Source: an uncultured Chitinophaga sp. (GTDB taxonomy: Bacteria; Bacteroidota; Bacteroidia; Chitinophagales; Chitinophagaceae). Taken from it: 64,000 nucleotides of DNA. Below are positions 23,888 to 33,536 of this stretch, piece by piece. The DNA lies in the NCBI RefSeq assembly GCF_902168175.1, contig NZ_CABHOU010000092.1, forward strand, positions 124,001 to 188,000, given 5' to 3'. The number at the start of each line of letters is the position of its first letter. The stretch's first letter is position 1. The notes below the pieces were generated by a model. It was not told the DNA's origin and searched no databases. It saw nothing but the letters and a program-made list of their open reading frames with translations. The position numbers and the translations under genes were made by a program.

Positions 23888-24268
23888 CTATTTTTCTTCG
23901 CGCTGCTGCGCTTTGTACTTGTTTATTTTTTCCATCACTTTAAACCCGCTGGCGTCGCGGTAAGTTTTATCGAGATTGTTGGCGAACATATCTTCGTCTT
24001 CCACCTCAAAGGCCAGTATGTCTACGCTACGAACCACCCAGATGTTTACACATTTCTTGCGGCGGCCAAATTGCTCCTTGGCGAAAACCAGTGCCAGTTG
24101 CGGACTGGGGGCATGTACACACCCCACGTGTTCGTGATGCGCGCCTCGTTTTTCCTGGTGAAATACTTCGTAAACATTCCAGTTTTCGCCGTCATTTACA
24201 ATAACAAGCGAAGCCGCATCCGAAAGGTGCAGCCGGTTCACACGTGGATCCAGTGAATTATTTTCCAT
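23888..24268 (-). CDS. paaB: Phenylacetyl-CoA epoxidase subunit PaaB
   Basis: A 126-residue protein starting at ATG 24268 (MENNSLDPRVNRL); an upstream in-frame start at 24307 is less likely. It carries the PaaB core WNVYEVFHQEKRGAHHEHVGCVHAPSPQ in pieces and AKEQFGRRKKCVNIWVV. PaaB holds PaaAC dimers together. Third signature: the short gap to paaC (6 bp). The C-terminus is longer and more charged (about residues 105-126) than the E. coli protein. Confidence 0.92.
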   Translation of the reverse strand: MENNSLDPRVNRLHLSDAASLVIVNDGENWNVYEVFHQEKRGAHHEHVGCVHAPSPQLALVFAKEQFGRRKKCVNIWVVRSVDILAFEVEDEDMFANNLDKTYRDASGFKVMEKINKYKAQQREEK

Positions 24269-24325
24269 GATTACATTTCTTTTAACTGTTCCTGGCGAAA
24301 GCAGCAATATTGGGAGAATCGTATT

Positions 24326-25321
24326 TTATGCCACCGGCAATACTTTCGCATTTGCGCTGTTCATCAGGGCCTGGCGCACCCATCGCCCGCTTTCCTCTGC
24401 CCACTTGCGTACCTTTATTCGCTCGCTATTACAGGGGCCATCGCCATTGATTACCTTAAAGAACAAATCCCAATCGGGATCGGAATACCCCCAACGGCCC
24501 TCACTGTTTTTTTGCAGGTTGGCATCGGGCAGCGTCATGCCCAGTTCCCATATTTTAGGCACGTACGCATCCAGGAACTGGTTACGCATATCGTCATTAC
24601 TAGCCATCTTCACCTTCCATTGCATTAGTTTTTCGCTATGCACAGAGTTTTTATCCGGAGGCCCGAAGAAGTGCATAATTGGTTGCCACCAGCGGTTAAG
24701 GGCGTCCTGCACCATATCGCGCTGCATTTTTGTACCGGTTGCCAGTTCAATAAATGCATCGTGGCCTTGTTTCAGGTGAAAACTTTCTTCATAACAAATC
24801 CTTTCCAGCGCCCGGCAGTAGGGGCCATAAGAACCTTTTGCGTTTGCCACCTGGTTTACGATGGCAGCCGCATCTATTAAAAACCCGATTACCGTAACAT
24901 CAGCCCAGGTTTCGGCAGGGTAATTAAATACGTTCGAATATTTAGACTTCCCGCTCAGCAGATCGTTGATCATGGTCTCGCGGCGCTTGCCAAGAGTTTC
25001 CGCCGCATTGTATAATAACTGACCATGCCCCACCTCGTCCTGTACCTTAGCTATCAGCGCAAGTTTGCGTTTAAAGCCAGGCGCACGTGTAATCCATGTG
25101 CCTTCGGGCAATGCCCCCATCACCTCCGAGTGGGCGTGCTGTTCAATTAACCGGGTAAGTTGCCTGCGATATTCAACGGGCATCCAGTCGCCCGGCTCTA
25201 TTTTCGCGCCTGAGGTAATACGCGCTTCGAATTCCAGGAGCTTTTCAGGATCGTCGTGCTGCTGTTCGTCTTTCAGCTGACGCCTGTTCGGCTCATCGAA
25301 AATATATCCTCCACCGTACAT
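24326..25321 (-). CDS. paaA: Phenylacetyl-CoA epoxidase catalytic subunit PaaA
   Basis: The 331-residue diiron monooxygenase subunit inserts one oxygen atom into phenylacetyl-CoA. Diiron ligands are visible in KVQDEVGHGQLL (ExxH) and RICYEESFHLKQGHDAF (EExxH), with further helices carrying FNYPAETWADV and WQPIMHFFGPPD. Length and layout are typical. It leads the four-gene operon paaABCD. No -7 element with a good match was found upstream on the minus strand. Confidence 0.95.
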   Translation of the reverse strand: MYGGGYIFDEPNRRQLKDEQQHDDPEKLLEFEARITSGAKIEPGDWMPVEYRRQLTRLIEQHAHSEVMGALPEGTWITRAPGFKRKLALIAKVQDEVGHGQLLYNAAETLGKRRETMINDLLSGKSKYSNVFNYPAETWADVTVIGFLIDAAAIVNQVANAKGSYGPYCRALERICYEESFHLKQGHDAFIELATGTKMQRDMVQDALNRWWQPIMHFFGPPDKNSVHSEKLMQWKVKMASNDDMRNQFLDAYVPKIWELGMTLPDANLQKNSEGRWGYSDPDWDLFFKVINGDGPCNSERIKVRKWAEESGRWVRQALMNSANAKVLPVA

Positions 25322-25514
25322 AGGGAGATTGTTTTGGTTACCCGTAATTTAAGGTTTTTTGGCCGGATGGCCGTAACGGCAGGGTCTATTTTCGAAATGA
25401 GATGTTAAAATACGCCCTACCTTTACCTAAAGTATACAGCGCCGCGCTTTCGCAGCGTTATTACGGCACGAGTCCGCCCCTTATTATTGATTCACTTGTT
25501 TTTAGAGAAAAAAA

Positions 25515-26126
25515 ATGCAGTTACCACTCATTATTGCCGGCTGCCTTTGTTTTATATTTATATATACACCCGGCAGCGCCCAGAAAGCAAGGGTGCTTAC
25601 CATCAATTTCATTTACGATGCGCGGGCCAACTCCACGGATTCGGACACCGTTTTCCACAACGCAGCTGTACCCATTACCAGCGCCGACTTTACCGGCCAG
25701 CCCTCCCGCAGCGGCAGGAGCGAAGCAGTAAGTTTTACGAGCTTTGCCTACGAAGGCAGCAGCCGGAAGGTGAAAGATACACTTGTGGTAAATCTTCAGT
25801 TACAGGTATTTATGGTTAAAAGCGCTTCCTGGATAAGGGGCACGCAGGGCGACCGCACCACGCTGGAACACGAGCAGCTGCACTTCGATATTACCCGGGT
25901 AGTAGGCGAGCGCTTCAGAAAGAAAATACTATCAATGCCGCTTACCATAGAGGATTACGATAGCATGGTGCAGTACGAATACCTGGAATCGTTCCGGGAA
26001 ATGAACCGTATGCAAAATGATTTTGACCGGGAAACCAATAATGGCCAGCACCTCACGGTACAATACCGTTGGCGGCAGGATATCCATAATATGCTGGCCG
26101 AACTTGGTGTCACCTCCGCCCATTAA
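25515..26126 (+). CDS. DUF922 putative secreted zinc protease
   Basis: The 203-residue protein has a signal peptide (to about residue 22, PGSAQ) and the zinc-peptidase-like motif TLEHEQLHFDITRVV (HExxHFDI, about residues 119-127), a DUF922 hallmark. The preceding WIRGTQGDRT and the beta-rich N-terminal half fit the family. The substrate is unknown. A -7-like TACCTTTA is at 25418-25425. It is followed 45 bp later by an S41 peptidase, so the two may form a protease operon. Confidence 0.82.
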   Translation: MQLPLIIAGCLCFIFIYTPGSAQKARVLTINFIYDARANSTDSDTVFHNAAVPITSADFTGQPSRSGRSEAVSFTSFAYEGSSRKVKDTLVVNLQLQVFMVKSASWIRGTQGDRTTLEHEQLHFDITRVVGERFRKKILSMPLTIEDYDSMVQYEYLESFREMNRMQNDFDRETNNGQHLTVQYRWRQDIHNMLAELGVTSAH

Positions 26127-26171
26127 TCCTTACTTTTTTCGTTATCTTAACAGCAAGCCTTACTTGAACAA

Positions 26172-27593
26172 ATGAAGCAACAATCTATCAACTACTACCG
26201 ATGTATCCTTCTGTTAACCGTGCCCGTGCTGTTGTTCTCTTCCTGCAAAAAGAAGAACAACGACCTGGCGGAAAACAATACCTATGTAAACGATTGGGTG
26301 TATAAAACCATGAACGAATGGTATTACTGGAACACAAGTATGCCACAGGACCCGAACAAATCGGTTAACCCGGAATCGTTCTTCTACTCATTGCTCAAAA
26401 CTCCGGACGATCGTTTCTCCTGGATCCAGGATAATTACCAGGAGCTGTTGAACGAACTTTCGGGCATAACAGAAGAAGCGGGTTACGAATCACAATTGAC
26501 TATTTATGGCAACAATAAGCTGGCCGGGCGCATTTTATATGTAAAGAAAGGTTCGCCCGCCGAAGCAGCGGGTTTAAAGCGAGGTGACTACTTTTATAAA
26601 GTAAATGGCCAGTCGTTCACCTACACCTCTCAGTATGTGGCCAATAATATGATGGCCCTTCTGTATAAAAATCATACGCTGAGCATTGGCGTTTACAACG
26701 CAGTCACAAAGGAGTTCGACCAGGTAAAAAACGTTTCGCTTACTGTAACGCAGTTTGCCGAAAACCCCGTATATCTCGATACCGTGTACGAAACCGCAGG
26801 AAAAAAAACCGGCTATTTCGTGTATAACTTCTTCGCTCCCGGCGCTACTGAAAACTCTACCGCGTACGACGATGCCGTGGACGCCGTGTTTACTCGTTTC
26901 AAGGCTGCCGGCATCAGCCACCTTATTCTCGACCTGCGGTACAACCCCGGCGGGAACGAAGTATCCACCATCAACCTGGCCAGCCTTATCGTAAAAAACG
27001 CTACCACGAACGACGAATTTTTCCATCGGGAGTACAATGCAAATGTATTGGCGCAGATCAAAAAAGACGGGGAAGAGGCTTTGCTGTCAAGAAAGTTTCT
27101 CGCCAAAAGTGCGAACATCGGCGCAACACTGGAACGCTTTGCGATCATTACATCCAGCCGCACTGCATCGGCAAGCGAACTAATTATCAACGGGCTAAGG
27201 CCTTACATGGCGGTAACGTTGGTAGGTGATACAACATATGGTAAAAACGTTGGCTCCACTACGTTATACCAACAGGGCGACCGCCGAAACAAATGGGGAT
27301 TACAGCCGATTATTACCAAGGCGTTTAACAAGAACAATCAGTCTGACTATACTAATGGATTTGCGCCGGACGTAGTGGCCAGCGAGGGTAACGAGTTTAA
27401 ACAATTTGGCGATATTACAGAGCCGCTTTTGAGTGCTGCATTAAACAAGGTTACTAACGGCCGCATGGGTAGTTTGAGAGTAGCGCCGCCGAGGTTCCAG
27501 GCAACGCCGGTAGTGCATTCGCTCGACCATAAAGCCTTTTCGTTCCAGCTCATTCAGCCGCAGGAAAACTTACCATCTGTATTCAAGAAATAA
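26172..27593 (+). CDS. S41 family (C-terminal processing) peptidase lipoprotein
   Basis: The 473-residue protein has a lipoprotein signal with Cys26 (LLFSSCKKK), a PDZ domain (AGRILYVKKGSPAEAAGLKRGDYF, about residues 117-175) and the tail-specific protease core: HLILDLRYNPGGNEV and ITSSRTASASELIINGLRP, with catalytic Ser in TASASE and Lys in YGKNVGS. The bundle Trp-rich N-terminal motif WVYKTMNEWYYWN is typical of Bacteroidota S41 lipoproteins. It should act on periplasmic or surface proteins. It shares a bidirectional terminator with the convergent M28 gene. Confidence 0.93.
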   Translation: MKQQSINYYRCILLLTVPVLLFSSCKKKNNDLAENNTYVNDWVYKTMNEWYYWNTSMPQDPNKSVNPESFFYSLLKTPDDRFSWIQDNYQELLNELSGITEEAGYESQLTIYGNNKLAGRILYVKKGSPAEAAGLKRGDYFYKVNGQSFTYTSQYVANNMMALLYKNHTLSIGVYNAVTKEFDQVKNVSLTVTQFAENPVYLDTVYETAGKKTGYFVYNFFAPGATENSTAYDDAVDAVFTRFKAAGISHLILDLRYNPGGNEVSTINLASLIVKNATTNDEFFHREYNANVLAQIKKDGEEALLSRKFLAKSANIGATLERFAIITSSRTASASELIINGLRPYMAVTLVGDTTYGKNVGSTTLYQQGDRRNKWGLQPIITKAFNKNNQSDYTNGFAPDVVASEGNEFKQFGDITEPLLSAALNKVTNGRMGSLRVAPPRFQATPVVHSLDHKAFSFQLIQPQENLPSVFKK

Positions 27594-27605
27594 CCTTTAC
27601 CTGCC

Positions 27606-27645
27606 ATAAAAAAGAGCGGTCTTTCGAAACGGCCGCTCTTTTTAT
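27606..27645. terminator. Bidirectional terminator between the S41 and M28 peptidase genes
   Basis: AAAAAGAGCGG and CCGCTCTTTTT form a stem flanked by A-run and T-run, so it works in both directions. Confidence 0.85.
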
Positions 27646-27646
27646 T

Positions 27647-28549
27647 TTACTTATCTGCTTCCTTCACCACCTCCAGAATACTCTGTACTGCCTGGTAAAA
27701 GAAAGAGTGATTTATTCTTGAATACTCATCGCTCGCCTTATGATAATCCACATGGTCCTCTACTCCGAAATACAGGAAAGGAATTTTTTTCACAAAGAAC
27801 GCGTGATGATCACTTTGTGCAGTCCAATCCTGATCGCCATCTCCCGACTTGTCATGCCCCATTGGCAAACTTATATTACTCTTACCGGCAGCCGCAGTTA
27901 TATGCTTTTTTAATGCCGGAAAATGCGAGGTACCGCATACGTACAATTCATTTTTATCATTATGGCTAATCATATCCATATTGATGTTCAATACAATATT
28001 TGCTGCGGGTACGGGCAACTTCGCCACAAAAGCTTTTGCACCCTGTAAGCCCATTTCTTCTGCATCAAAAGCGGCAAAAATAAGTGTATGATTAGGGGGA
28101 TTCTTCTTAAAATATACTGCCATGGCCAGTAACCCAGCCACGCCGGAAGCATTATCATCAGCCCCGTTGTAAATACTGTCTTTCGCTTCATTAGGTTTGC
28201 CAATACCAACATGATCGTAGTGTGCCGATATTACAATTACCGATTCGCTCTTGCCAGGAATGTAGCCGTAGAGGTTAGTCCCCATCACCTTACCCTTATT
28301 ATTGGTAAAGTAAAACGGCTGCTCATAGGTGTTATTGAACTGCTTCAATCCCACCTGTTTAAACCTGTCTAACAGGTAAAACTGGGCAAGGCGATTCCCT
28401 TTAGTACCGGTTTTACGGCCTTCGAACTTATTGTCTGCCAGCGTTTTAACGTCTTTCATCAACAACGCAGAATCTATCGGCCCCGATGCCTTTTGCGCCA
28501 TCAGTTTAAAACAGCCGCTGCAGGCGAGCAGGAGTATTAGTTTTTTCAT
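27647..28549 (-). CDS. M28 family zinc aminopeptidase
   Basis: The 300-residue protein from ATG 28549 has a signal peptide (LLLACSGCFKLMAQ, possibly lipidated at Cys10 or Cys13). The M28 zinc-binding residues are visible: VISAHYDHVG (His, Asp nearby), YNGADDNASGVAGLL (bridging Asp), FAAFDAEEMGLQGA (catalytic Glu pair), INMDMISHND (Asp) and DHHAFFVKKIPFLYFG (C-terminal His). It should release N-terminal residues from peptides in the envelope. A longer frame to 28582 adds 11 residues ahead of the signal and is not preferred. Confidence 0.93.
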   Translation of the reverse strand: MKKLILLLACSGCFKLMAQKASGPIDSALLMKDVKTLADNKFEGRKTGTKGNRLAQFYLLDRFKQVGLKQFNNTYEQPFYFTNNKGKVMGTNLYGYIPGKSESVIVISAHYDHVGIGKPNEAKDSIYNGADDNASGVAGLLAMAVYFKKNPPNHTLIFAAFDAEEMGLQGAKAFVAKLPVPAANIVLNINMDMISHNDKNELYVCGTSHFPALKKHITAAAGKSNISLPMGHDKSGDGDQDWTAQSDHHAFFVKKIPFLYFGVEDHVDYHKASDEYSRINHSFFYQAVQSILEVVKEADK

Positions 28550-28611
28550 AGAAAAAGGCGTTTGCATATATCTAATATACAAACGCCCTTGCTATTTAAA
28601 CACAAAAAAGA

Positions 28612-30741
28612 TCAGGAGAAAATATTGTACACGGCCAGGCTACTCACGTAAGCCAGTATGGTCATGTACACAAACTGGATAATCGGGTATTTCCAGGATT
28701 TGGTTTCGCGTTTTACGATCGCCAGGGTACTCATACATTGCATAGCGAAGGCGTAAAATATCATTAGCGACATACCCGTTGCCAGTGTATACACCGGCCG
28801 GCCATCTGTCCATCGCGCGGCCGACATTTTTTCGCGGAGGGTAGCGTCGTTGTCTTCTTCATTTTCACCCACGCTGTATAAAGTGGCCATGGTTCCCACA
28901 AACACCTCACGGGCGGCAAACGATGTGATTAGCGCAATACCAATTTTCCAGTCGAACCCAAGCGGTTTAACTGCTGGTTCTATCGCATGACCCAGCACAC
29001 CAGCGTAGGAATTCGACAATTTTTCCGATCCCATTTGCCTGTCGAGATCAGCCAGTTCTACAGAGTCCGTTGTTTGCTTTTGCAGTTGCTCGTACTTCGC
29101 AGTTACCTGCGCCATTCTGTCGCCCGGACCATATGATGCGAGGAACCAGAGAATAATAGAAATTACCAGGATCACCTTTCCGGCATCTACTACGAATATT
29201 TTTGCTTTTTCGATCATGGTAGTGCCCACGTTTTTCCAACGGGGGGCTCTGTATACAGGCAACTCCATAATAAAGTAGCTCTTCTCTTTCGCTTTAATGA
29301 TCAGCTTCATAATCGCAGCTATGAAAATGGCCATAAAAAACCCGAGCAGGTAAAGGCCCATCATCACCAAACCTGGCAGACTTAAAAAGCCTAACACGTT
29401 GCGGTCCGGAATTACCAGTGCAATCATGATCGTATAGATGGGAAGGCGGGCGGAGCAGCTCATCAGCGGCGTTACCATGATCGTTATTAAACGCTCTTTC
29501 CTGTTTTCAATATTACGGGCGGCCATTATTGCCGGTACAGCACAGGCAACGCCACTAATCAGCGGCATTACCGATTTGCCATTAAGGCCTACCTGTCGCA
29601 TGAGCCTGTCTGTCAAAAAGCTAATGCGCGCCATGTAGCCCGTATCTTCCAGCAAGGTGATGAGCCCAAAAAGGATCATGATTTGCGGGATGAATACGGC
29701 AACACCGCCGAGGCCGGCCACTACGCCATTTACCAAGATATCGGTAATCTTATTATCAGGCAAAATGTCGGTAAGCCATCCGCTTATCGCTCCAAAACCC
29801 GCTTCGATAAGGTCCATGGGATAGGAGGCCACCAGGAAAATGCTTTGGAACAGCAGGAACATTACTACCAGCAAAATGAAATATCCCCAGAAGCGGTGCA
29901 GCAAAAGGTTATCGATTTTCTCCGTTTGCAGTTGCGTTTCCAGCGGGTCTTTTTCCACTACAGCCACTTTCATGATGTGTTTTATGCGGGCGTAACGCTG
30001 CATAATTTCATCGGCCTGTACTTTCGTTTTATTAAACTTCCGCTGCTGGAGGCTGGTGGAAATGTTTTGTTTTTGCTGATGGGAGAGGAACGCAAGCTCG
30101 CTGCTATTGGCGGCAATGTGCAGGGCGGCGTAATCACTAATTCCGGGAACTTCCTTTTGCACGTCTTCCAGCACCTCATTGGCAAGTCCTTTATTGTCTA
30201 TAAAATCGCGGGCGGGAATGCCAAATTTCTGCTGGGCTATAAGTTCTATATTCTTCTTCAGTTCCGGAAGACCTTTGTTCTTTCGTGGATTGATGGCTAC
30301 CACCGGCACGCCCAGTTCGCGCTCAAGACCCATCAAATCTATTTCCACACCCTTCTTACGGGCCAGGTCCATCATCGTAAGACCGATGATCACTGGTTTC
30401 TTTAAATCTATGATCTGGGAGCAGAAGAGCAGGTTACGTTTCAGGTTGGACGCATCCGCAATAATCAGGATGATATCAGGAGCATCTGCACTATTGGTGT
30501 CTATGAGCACATCATAAGTTACCAGCTCGTCCGCACTTTTTGGATACAGGCTATAAGTACCGGGCAGGTCAATAATAGTACCTGTCAGTTGTTCAGAAAT
30601 CTTAGCTGTTCCGGTTTTTTTATCGACCGTAACTCCCGGAAAATTGCTGACTTTCTGGTTTAACCCTGTGAGTGCGTTAAATAGAGAACTCTTACCGCTG
30701 TTGGGGTTTCCAACAAGCGCAATTTTAATTGGAACCTGCAT
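28612..30741 (-). CDS. feoB: Ferrous iron transport protein B
   Basis: FeoB drives Fe2+ uptake across the inner membrane. The 709-residue protein from ATG 30741 has a G-protein domain (GNPNSGKSS, FPGVTVDKKTG, DLPGTYSL, TMMD) in residues 1-160, a helical GDI-like region to about 280, and the membrane domain with LPLISGVACAVPAIMAARNI-type gate motifs and CSARLPIYTIMIA, each holding a conserved Cys. The C-terminal MSLMIFYAFAMQCMSTLAIVKRETKSW is typical. feoA is not adjacent; a feoA gene is 25 kb away at 55965. A minus-strand -7 element TAGTTTTG lies at 30775-30782, giving a leader of about 28 nt. Confidence 0.96.
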   Translation of the reverse strand: MQVPIKIALVGNPNSGKSSLFNALTGLNQKVSNFPGVTVDKKTGTAKISEQLTGTIIDLPGTYSLYPKSADELVTYDVLIDTNSADAPDIILIIADASNLKRNLLFCSQIIDLKKPVIIGLTMMDLARKKGVEIDLMGLERELGVPVVAINPRKNKGLPELKKNIELIAQQKFGIPARDFIDNKGLANEVLEDVQKEVPGISDYAALHIAANSSELAFLSHQQKQNISTSLQQRKFNKTKVQADEIMQRYARIKHIMKVAVVEKDPLETQLQTEKIDNLLLHRFWGYFILLVVMFLLFQSIFLVASYPMDLIEAGFGAISGWLTDILPDNKITDILVNGVVAGLGGVAVFIPQIMILFGLITLLEDTGYMARISFLTDRLMRQVGLNGKSVMPLISGVACAVPAIMAARNIENRKERLITIMVTPLMSCSARLPIYTIMIALVIPDRNVLGFLSLPGLVMMGLYLLGFFMAIFIAAIMKLIIKAKEKSYFIMELPVYRAPRWKNVGTTMIEKAKIFVVDAGKVILVISIILWFLASYGPGDRMAQVTAKYEQLQKQTTDSVELADLDRQMGSEKLSNSYAGVLGHAIEPAVKPLGFDWKIGIALITSFAAREVFVGTMATLYSVGENEEDNDATLREKMSAARWTDGRPVYTLATGMSLMIFYAFAMQCMSTLAIVKRETKSWKYPIIQFVYMTILAYVSSLAVYNIFS

Positions 30742-30774
30742 CCTTATCTTTTCCTCATAGATTTTTAGAATACG

Positions 30775-30782
30775 CAAAACTA
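30775..30782 (-). promoter_or_regulatory. -7 element of feoB
   Basis: On the minus strand TAGTTTTG matches TAnnTTTG, 33 bp upstream of the feoB ATG. No Fur box was recognised. Confidence 0.5.
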
Positions 30783-30876
30783 TGAATTAAATGGGGAGGC
30801 TGGTGATCGGATCGGGAAAAAACGACGCAGCATATTGTCAGGAAAGCTTCTTTTTGAGTAAAAAGAGCCCTGAAAA

Positions 30877-30906
30877 GCAAAAAACCACGGTAGAAACCGC
30901 GGTTTT
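30877..30906 (-). terminator. Terminator of the PadR-PspC operon
   Basis: On the minus strand AAAACCGCGG and CCGTGGTTTT form a stem with one mismatch, followed by T6. Confidence 0.7.
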
Positions 30907-30940
30907 CATTTCATTTCGAAACTAAACTTATTGTGACAAA

Positions 30941-32803
30941 TTATTGCTTTGCTAAGTCGCGGTACATGCTAAACAGGAAAGAAAAACCATTAATTGAGGC
31001 CCTTGTCCAGGAGGCTTTCGTTTCTCTGTCGTTGCTGTTATCTACCGGAGTGTTGGTTACCGCCGTTGTACGGGGAGCGGCAGTCGTATCTGCTTTTGCC
31101 GGCTCCCTTTTGTAGCGGTACCTGCCGTCGTTGGGCGCTGGTGCCGCAGGTGCTTCTGGTACGGTGGTATCTATCTTAGGCTGCGCCGGCTCTTCCTGCT
31201 TTTTCTCTTCACGGTTCAGGTTATCGAAACCATCGCTTTCCATCCTAAGCTCAACATGGTCGTTGTCGTTAAAATCATCCCAATTCCACCATTCGCCTCT
31301 CCATCTTGTTCTGTCGAAGTCGAACAGTTCATGCACTTCTCTTTCTATATCCAGCTTTTTACCTACGGGCACCTTGATGGTAACCTGTATTTCCTGACCC
31401 CGGAATGTTGCATACCTAGGGATAGCGAAGCCGCTTGGGATGTATAGTACAGAGTCGTCCTGCCTTAACTGGAAATGAAGTTGCTGGATCATGCGGCGGG
31501 CATCTGCTACAGTACGGCCTTTTGAACTTTTCAATATTTCTACCTGGAAGTCCGCTGTTTCACTTTTTATTATTCTCAGGTTAATATTATTGATGATAGC
31601 CGTATCATCTACTACCCGAAGCTTACTGTCAAAGAAGTGAGTTACGTCCATATCTAACATATCCTCCTCAGCCCGCAGTATCAGTTTACCAGTAGATGGC
31701 TGTTTCAGATAAAACACCTCCTTGTTGCCTTTAACCGGGCCGGTACGAAAATCGCTCACCACTGAAGACACCAGCCATATACAAAAAACGATTCCAAGCA
31801 CCCACAAAAATCCAAGCGTAATACCTGCGTATTTATTGGCCTGCTTAACACCGCTCATCTTCCTGAGCAGGAAAATGACAATACTAATAATGGGAACACC
31901 AATGAGTAGCACTACCGTAGGCCAAAACAGGGTGGTCTGTATACCGTCGGCGAGAATGAGGTCTTTAGGGAAAAGGGCCGTGGAAAAGAAGGTTGCCATA
32001 ACCAGTCCGATTACGAGCAACAGCAGTACCACTACTGCAAAGAACATAAAGAAGCCCTTGGCTAATACTACCAGCACGTTACGTAACCCTATAAACAGGC
32101 TGTTGATAAAGTTACCGGCATCGTTACCAAGTTGTTTTCCGCGGCCCTGAGAAAAATTTTTGATATCGTCTCCAACGCCTCCCATTCTTTGCTTAAAGGC
32201 GTTCATTTCTTCCTGCACCGTGTTCTTAATATTATTAACATCCACCCTTTCTCCACGCATTTCCAGTTTCTCTGCCGCAGTAAGTGCTTCCGGTGTAGCT
32301 ATCCAAATGATGAAATACACTACAATGCCGGTACCAAAGCCACCAATGGCCAACAGTGCAAACACAATACGGAATACCAGCGGATCTATATTAAAATACG
32401 CGCCCAGGCCACCACACACACCACCAAGGATTTTTCCTTCGGGGTCTCGGTAAAAACGTTTCCTCGGACGGGCAAACATGTAGGGGTCGGGGCCGAACTG
32501 GGATTGTTTCGCGTTTTCTGTGCCGGCAGTAGTTTTCGCATCTTCGTCAAATTGCTCGGGTGTGCCCATGGAGCTTTTAACCTCCAGAACGTCCACATCG
32601 GTAATACAATGTGCGCCCTTACGCAGTTTATCCTGGAAAATCTCTGCTATCCTGCTTTCTATATCGCTTACAATCTCATCGGCACCTTCTTCCTGCGAAA
32701 AGTATCGCTTCAGGCTGTCGAGATACTGTCGCAGTATCTCGTAGGCGCTGTCCTCTATGGGTATCAGGCGGGAGGAGAGGTTTATGTTGATAATCTTTTT
32801 CAT
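30941..32803 (-). CDS. PspC domain-containing membrane protein
   Basis: The 620-residue protein has a cytoplasmic N-terminal domain (MKKIININLSSRLIPIEDSAYE, about 1-95), a PspC domain at about 113-170 (RKRFYRDPEGKILGGVCGGL, AYFNIDPLVFRIVFALLAI), three or four further membrane segments (about 245-345) and a beta-rich C-terminal region resembling the adhesin/GIN domain found in Bacteroidota PspC proteins, ending in a disordered Pro/Ala/Lys tail. PspC proteins sense membrane stress. The PadR gene 34 bp upstream is its operon partner, a recurrent pairing. Confidence 0.9.
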   Translation of the reverse strand: MKKIININLSSRLIPIEDSAYEILRQYLDSLKRYFSQEEGADEIVSDIESRIAEIFQDKLRKGAHCITDVDVLEVKSSMGTPEQFDEDAKTTAGTENAKQSQFGPDPYMFARPRKRFYRDPEGKILGGVCGGLGAYFNIDPLVFRIVFALLAIGGFGTGIVVYFIIWIATPEALTAAEKLEMRGERVDVNNIKNTVQEEMNAFKQRMGGVGDDIKNFSQGRGKQLGNDAGNFINSLFIGLRNVLVVLAKGFFMFFAVVVLLLLVIGLVMATFFSTALFPKDLILADGIQTTLFWPTVVLLIGVPIISIVIFLLRKMSGVKQANKYAGITLGFLWVLGIVFCIWLVSSVVSDFRTGPVKGNKEVFYLKQPSTGKLILRAEEDMLDMDVTHFFDSKLRVVDDTAIINNINLRIIKSETADFQVEILKSSKGRTVADARRMIQQLHFQLRQDDSVLYIPSGFAIPRYATFRGQEIQVTIKVPVGKKLDIEREVHELFDFDRTRWRGEWWNWDDFNDNDHVELRMESDGFDNLNREEKKQEEPAQPKIDTTVPEAPAAPAPNDGRYRYKREPAKADTTAAPRTTAVTNTPVDNSNDRETKASWTRASINGFSFLFSMYRDLAKQ

Positions 32804-32837
32804 TTCGAACGGTGATTTAGGTTTTAGGTCTCTTATA

Positions 32838-33179
32838 TTATTCGGATGGAGGAGTGTTTTGTGTTAACTGGTGAACCGCATTGGCCAGCTCGTTCCAGGT
32901 ATTCTCAAGATCTTTATAAAAGGCTTCCCCTTTTTCAGTCATTGAAAAGTACTTGCGGGGAGGGCCGGAACTACTTTCTACCCACCGGTAGGTTAGAAAT
33001 TCCGCATTCTTGAGCCTGGTGAGCAATGGGTATAAGGTACCTTCAAGAATATCCAGCTTCGCCTCTTTCATCTTTTCAATAATGTCTGAAGGATAAGCCT
33101 CGCCTTGCTTAATGATAGACAGGATGCAGAATTCGAGCACCCCCTTCCTCATTTGTGATTGTGTATTTTCGATGTTCAT
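32838..33179 (-). CDS. PadR family transcriptional regulator
   Basis: The 113-residue protein is a winged-helix PadR-s1 regulator: RKGVLEFCILSIIKQGEAYPSDIIEKMKEAKLDILEGTLYPLLTRLKNAEFLTYRWVESSSGPPRKYFSMTEKG spans the domain (residues 10-85; shown here only in part: GTLYPLLTRL and GPPRKYFSMTEKG), followed by a dimerisation helix. It is the first gene of the PadR-PspC operon and is probably autoregulated through the palindrome at 33233-33247. Confidence 0.93.
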   Translation of the reverse strand: MNIENTQSQMRKGVLEFCILSIIKQGEAYPSDIIEKMKEAKLDILEGTLYPLLTRLKNAEFLTYRWVESSSGPPRKYFSMTEKGEAFYKDLENTWNELANAVHQLTQNTPPSE

Positions 33180-33232
33180 GGCAAGTGAGCTTTAAGTCGT
33201 TTTTTTCGCCTTATCGAGTAATTGTTTTCGAA

Positions 33233-33247
33233 TTATCAACTTGACAA
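33233..33247. promoter_or_regulatory. Putative PadR operator
   Basis: TTATCAA-C-TTGACAA is a 15 bp palindrome with one mismatched pair. It lies directly downstream of the minus-strand -7 element at 33250-33257, over the predicted transcription start, where a repressor would block initiation. Confidence 0.45.
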
Positions 33248-33249
33248 CA

Positions 33250-33257
33250 CAAATGTA
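33250..33257 (-). promoter_or_regulatory. -7 element of the PadR-PspC operon
   Basis: On the minus strand TACATTTG matches TAnnTTTG, with TTG 20 bp upstream (33278-33280). Confidence 0.55.
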
Positions 33258-33536
33258 GGAAGAATTTTAGTACTGTGCAATACCGAATACCATAGAAAGC
33301 AAAATAATCGGTTAAGGATATTACCCTGTTTAAACAAGAGACTCACGCCCACATCAACTTTCCAAAGAAAAATCGAATTTTTCGCATTTTTAAGAAAAGT
33401 GACGAACGGTTGTATTGCCGGGACGAAATGAATGTTTTGGGAATAACTTGTGGAAAATACCAGTCATGATTTTGTAAACGTTTTCGATTTAACATTTTTT
33501 TTCCCGGCATTTTGTTTGATTATAACCTCTGGGGTC

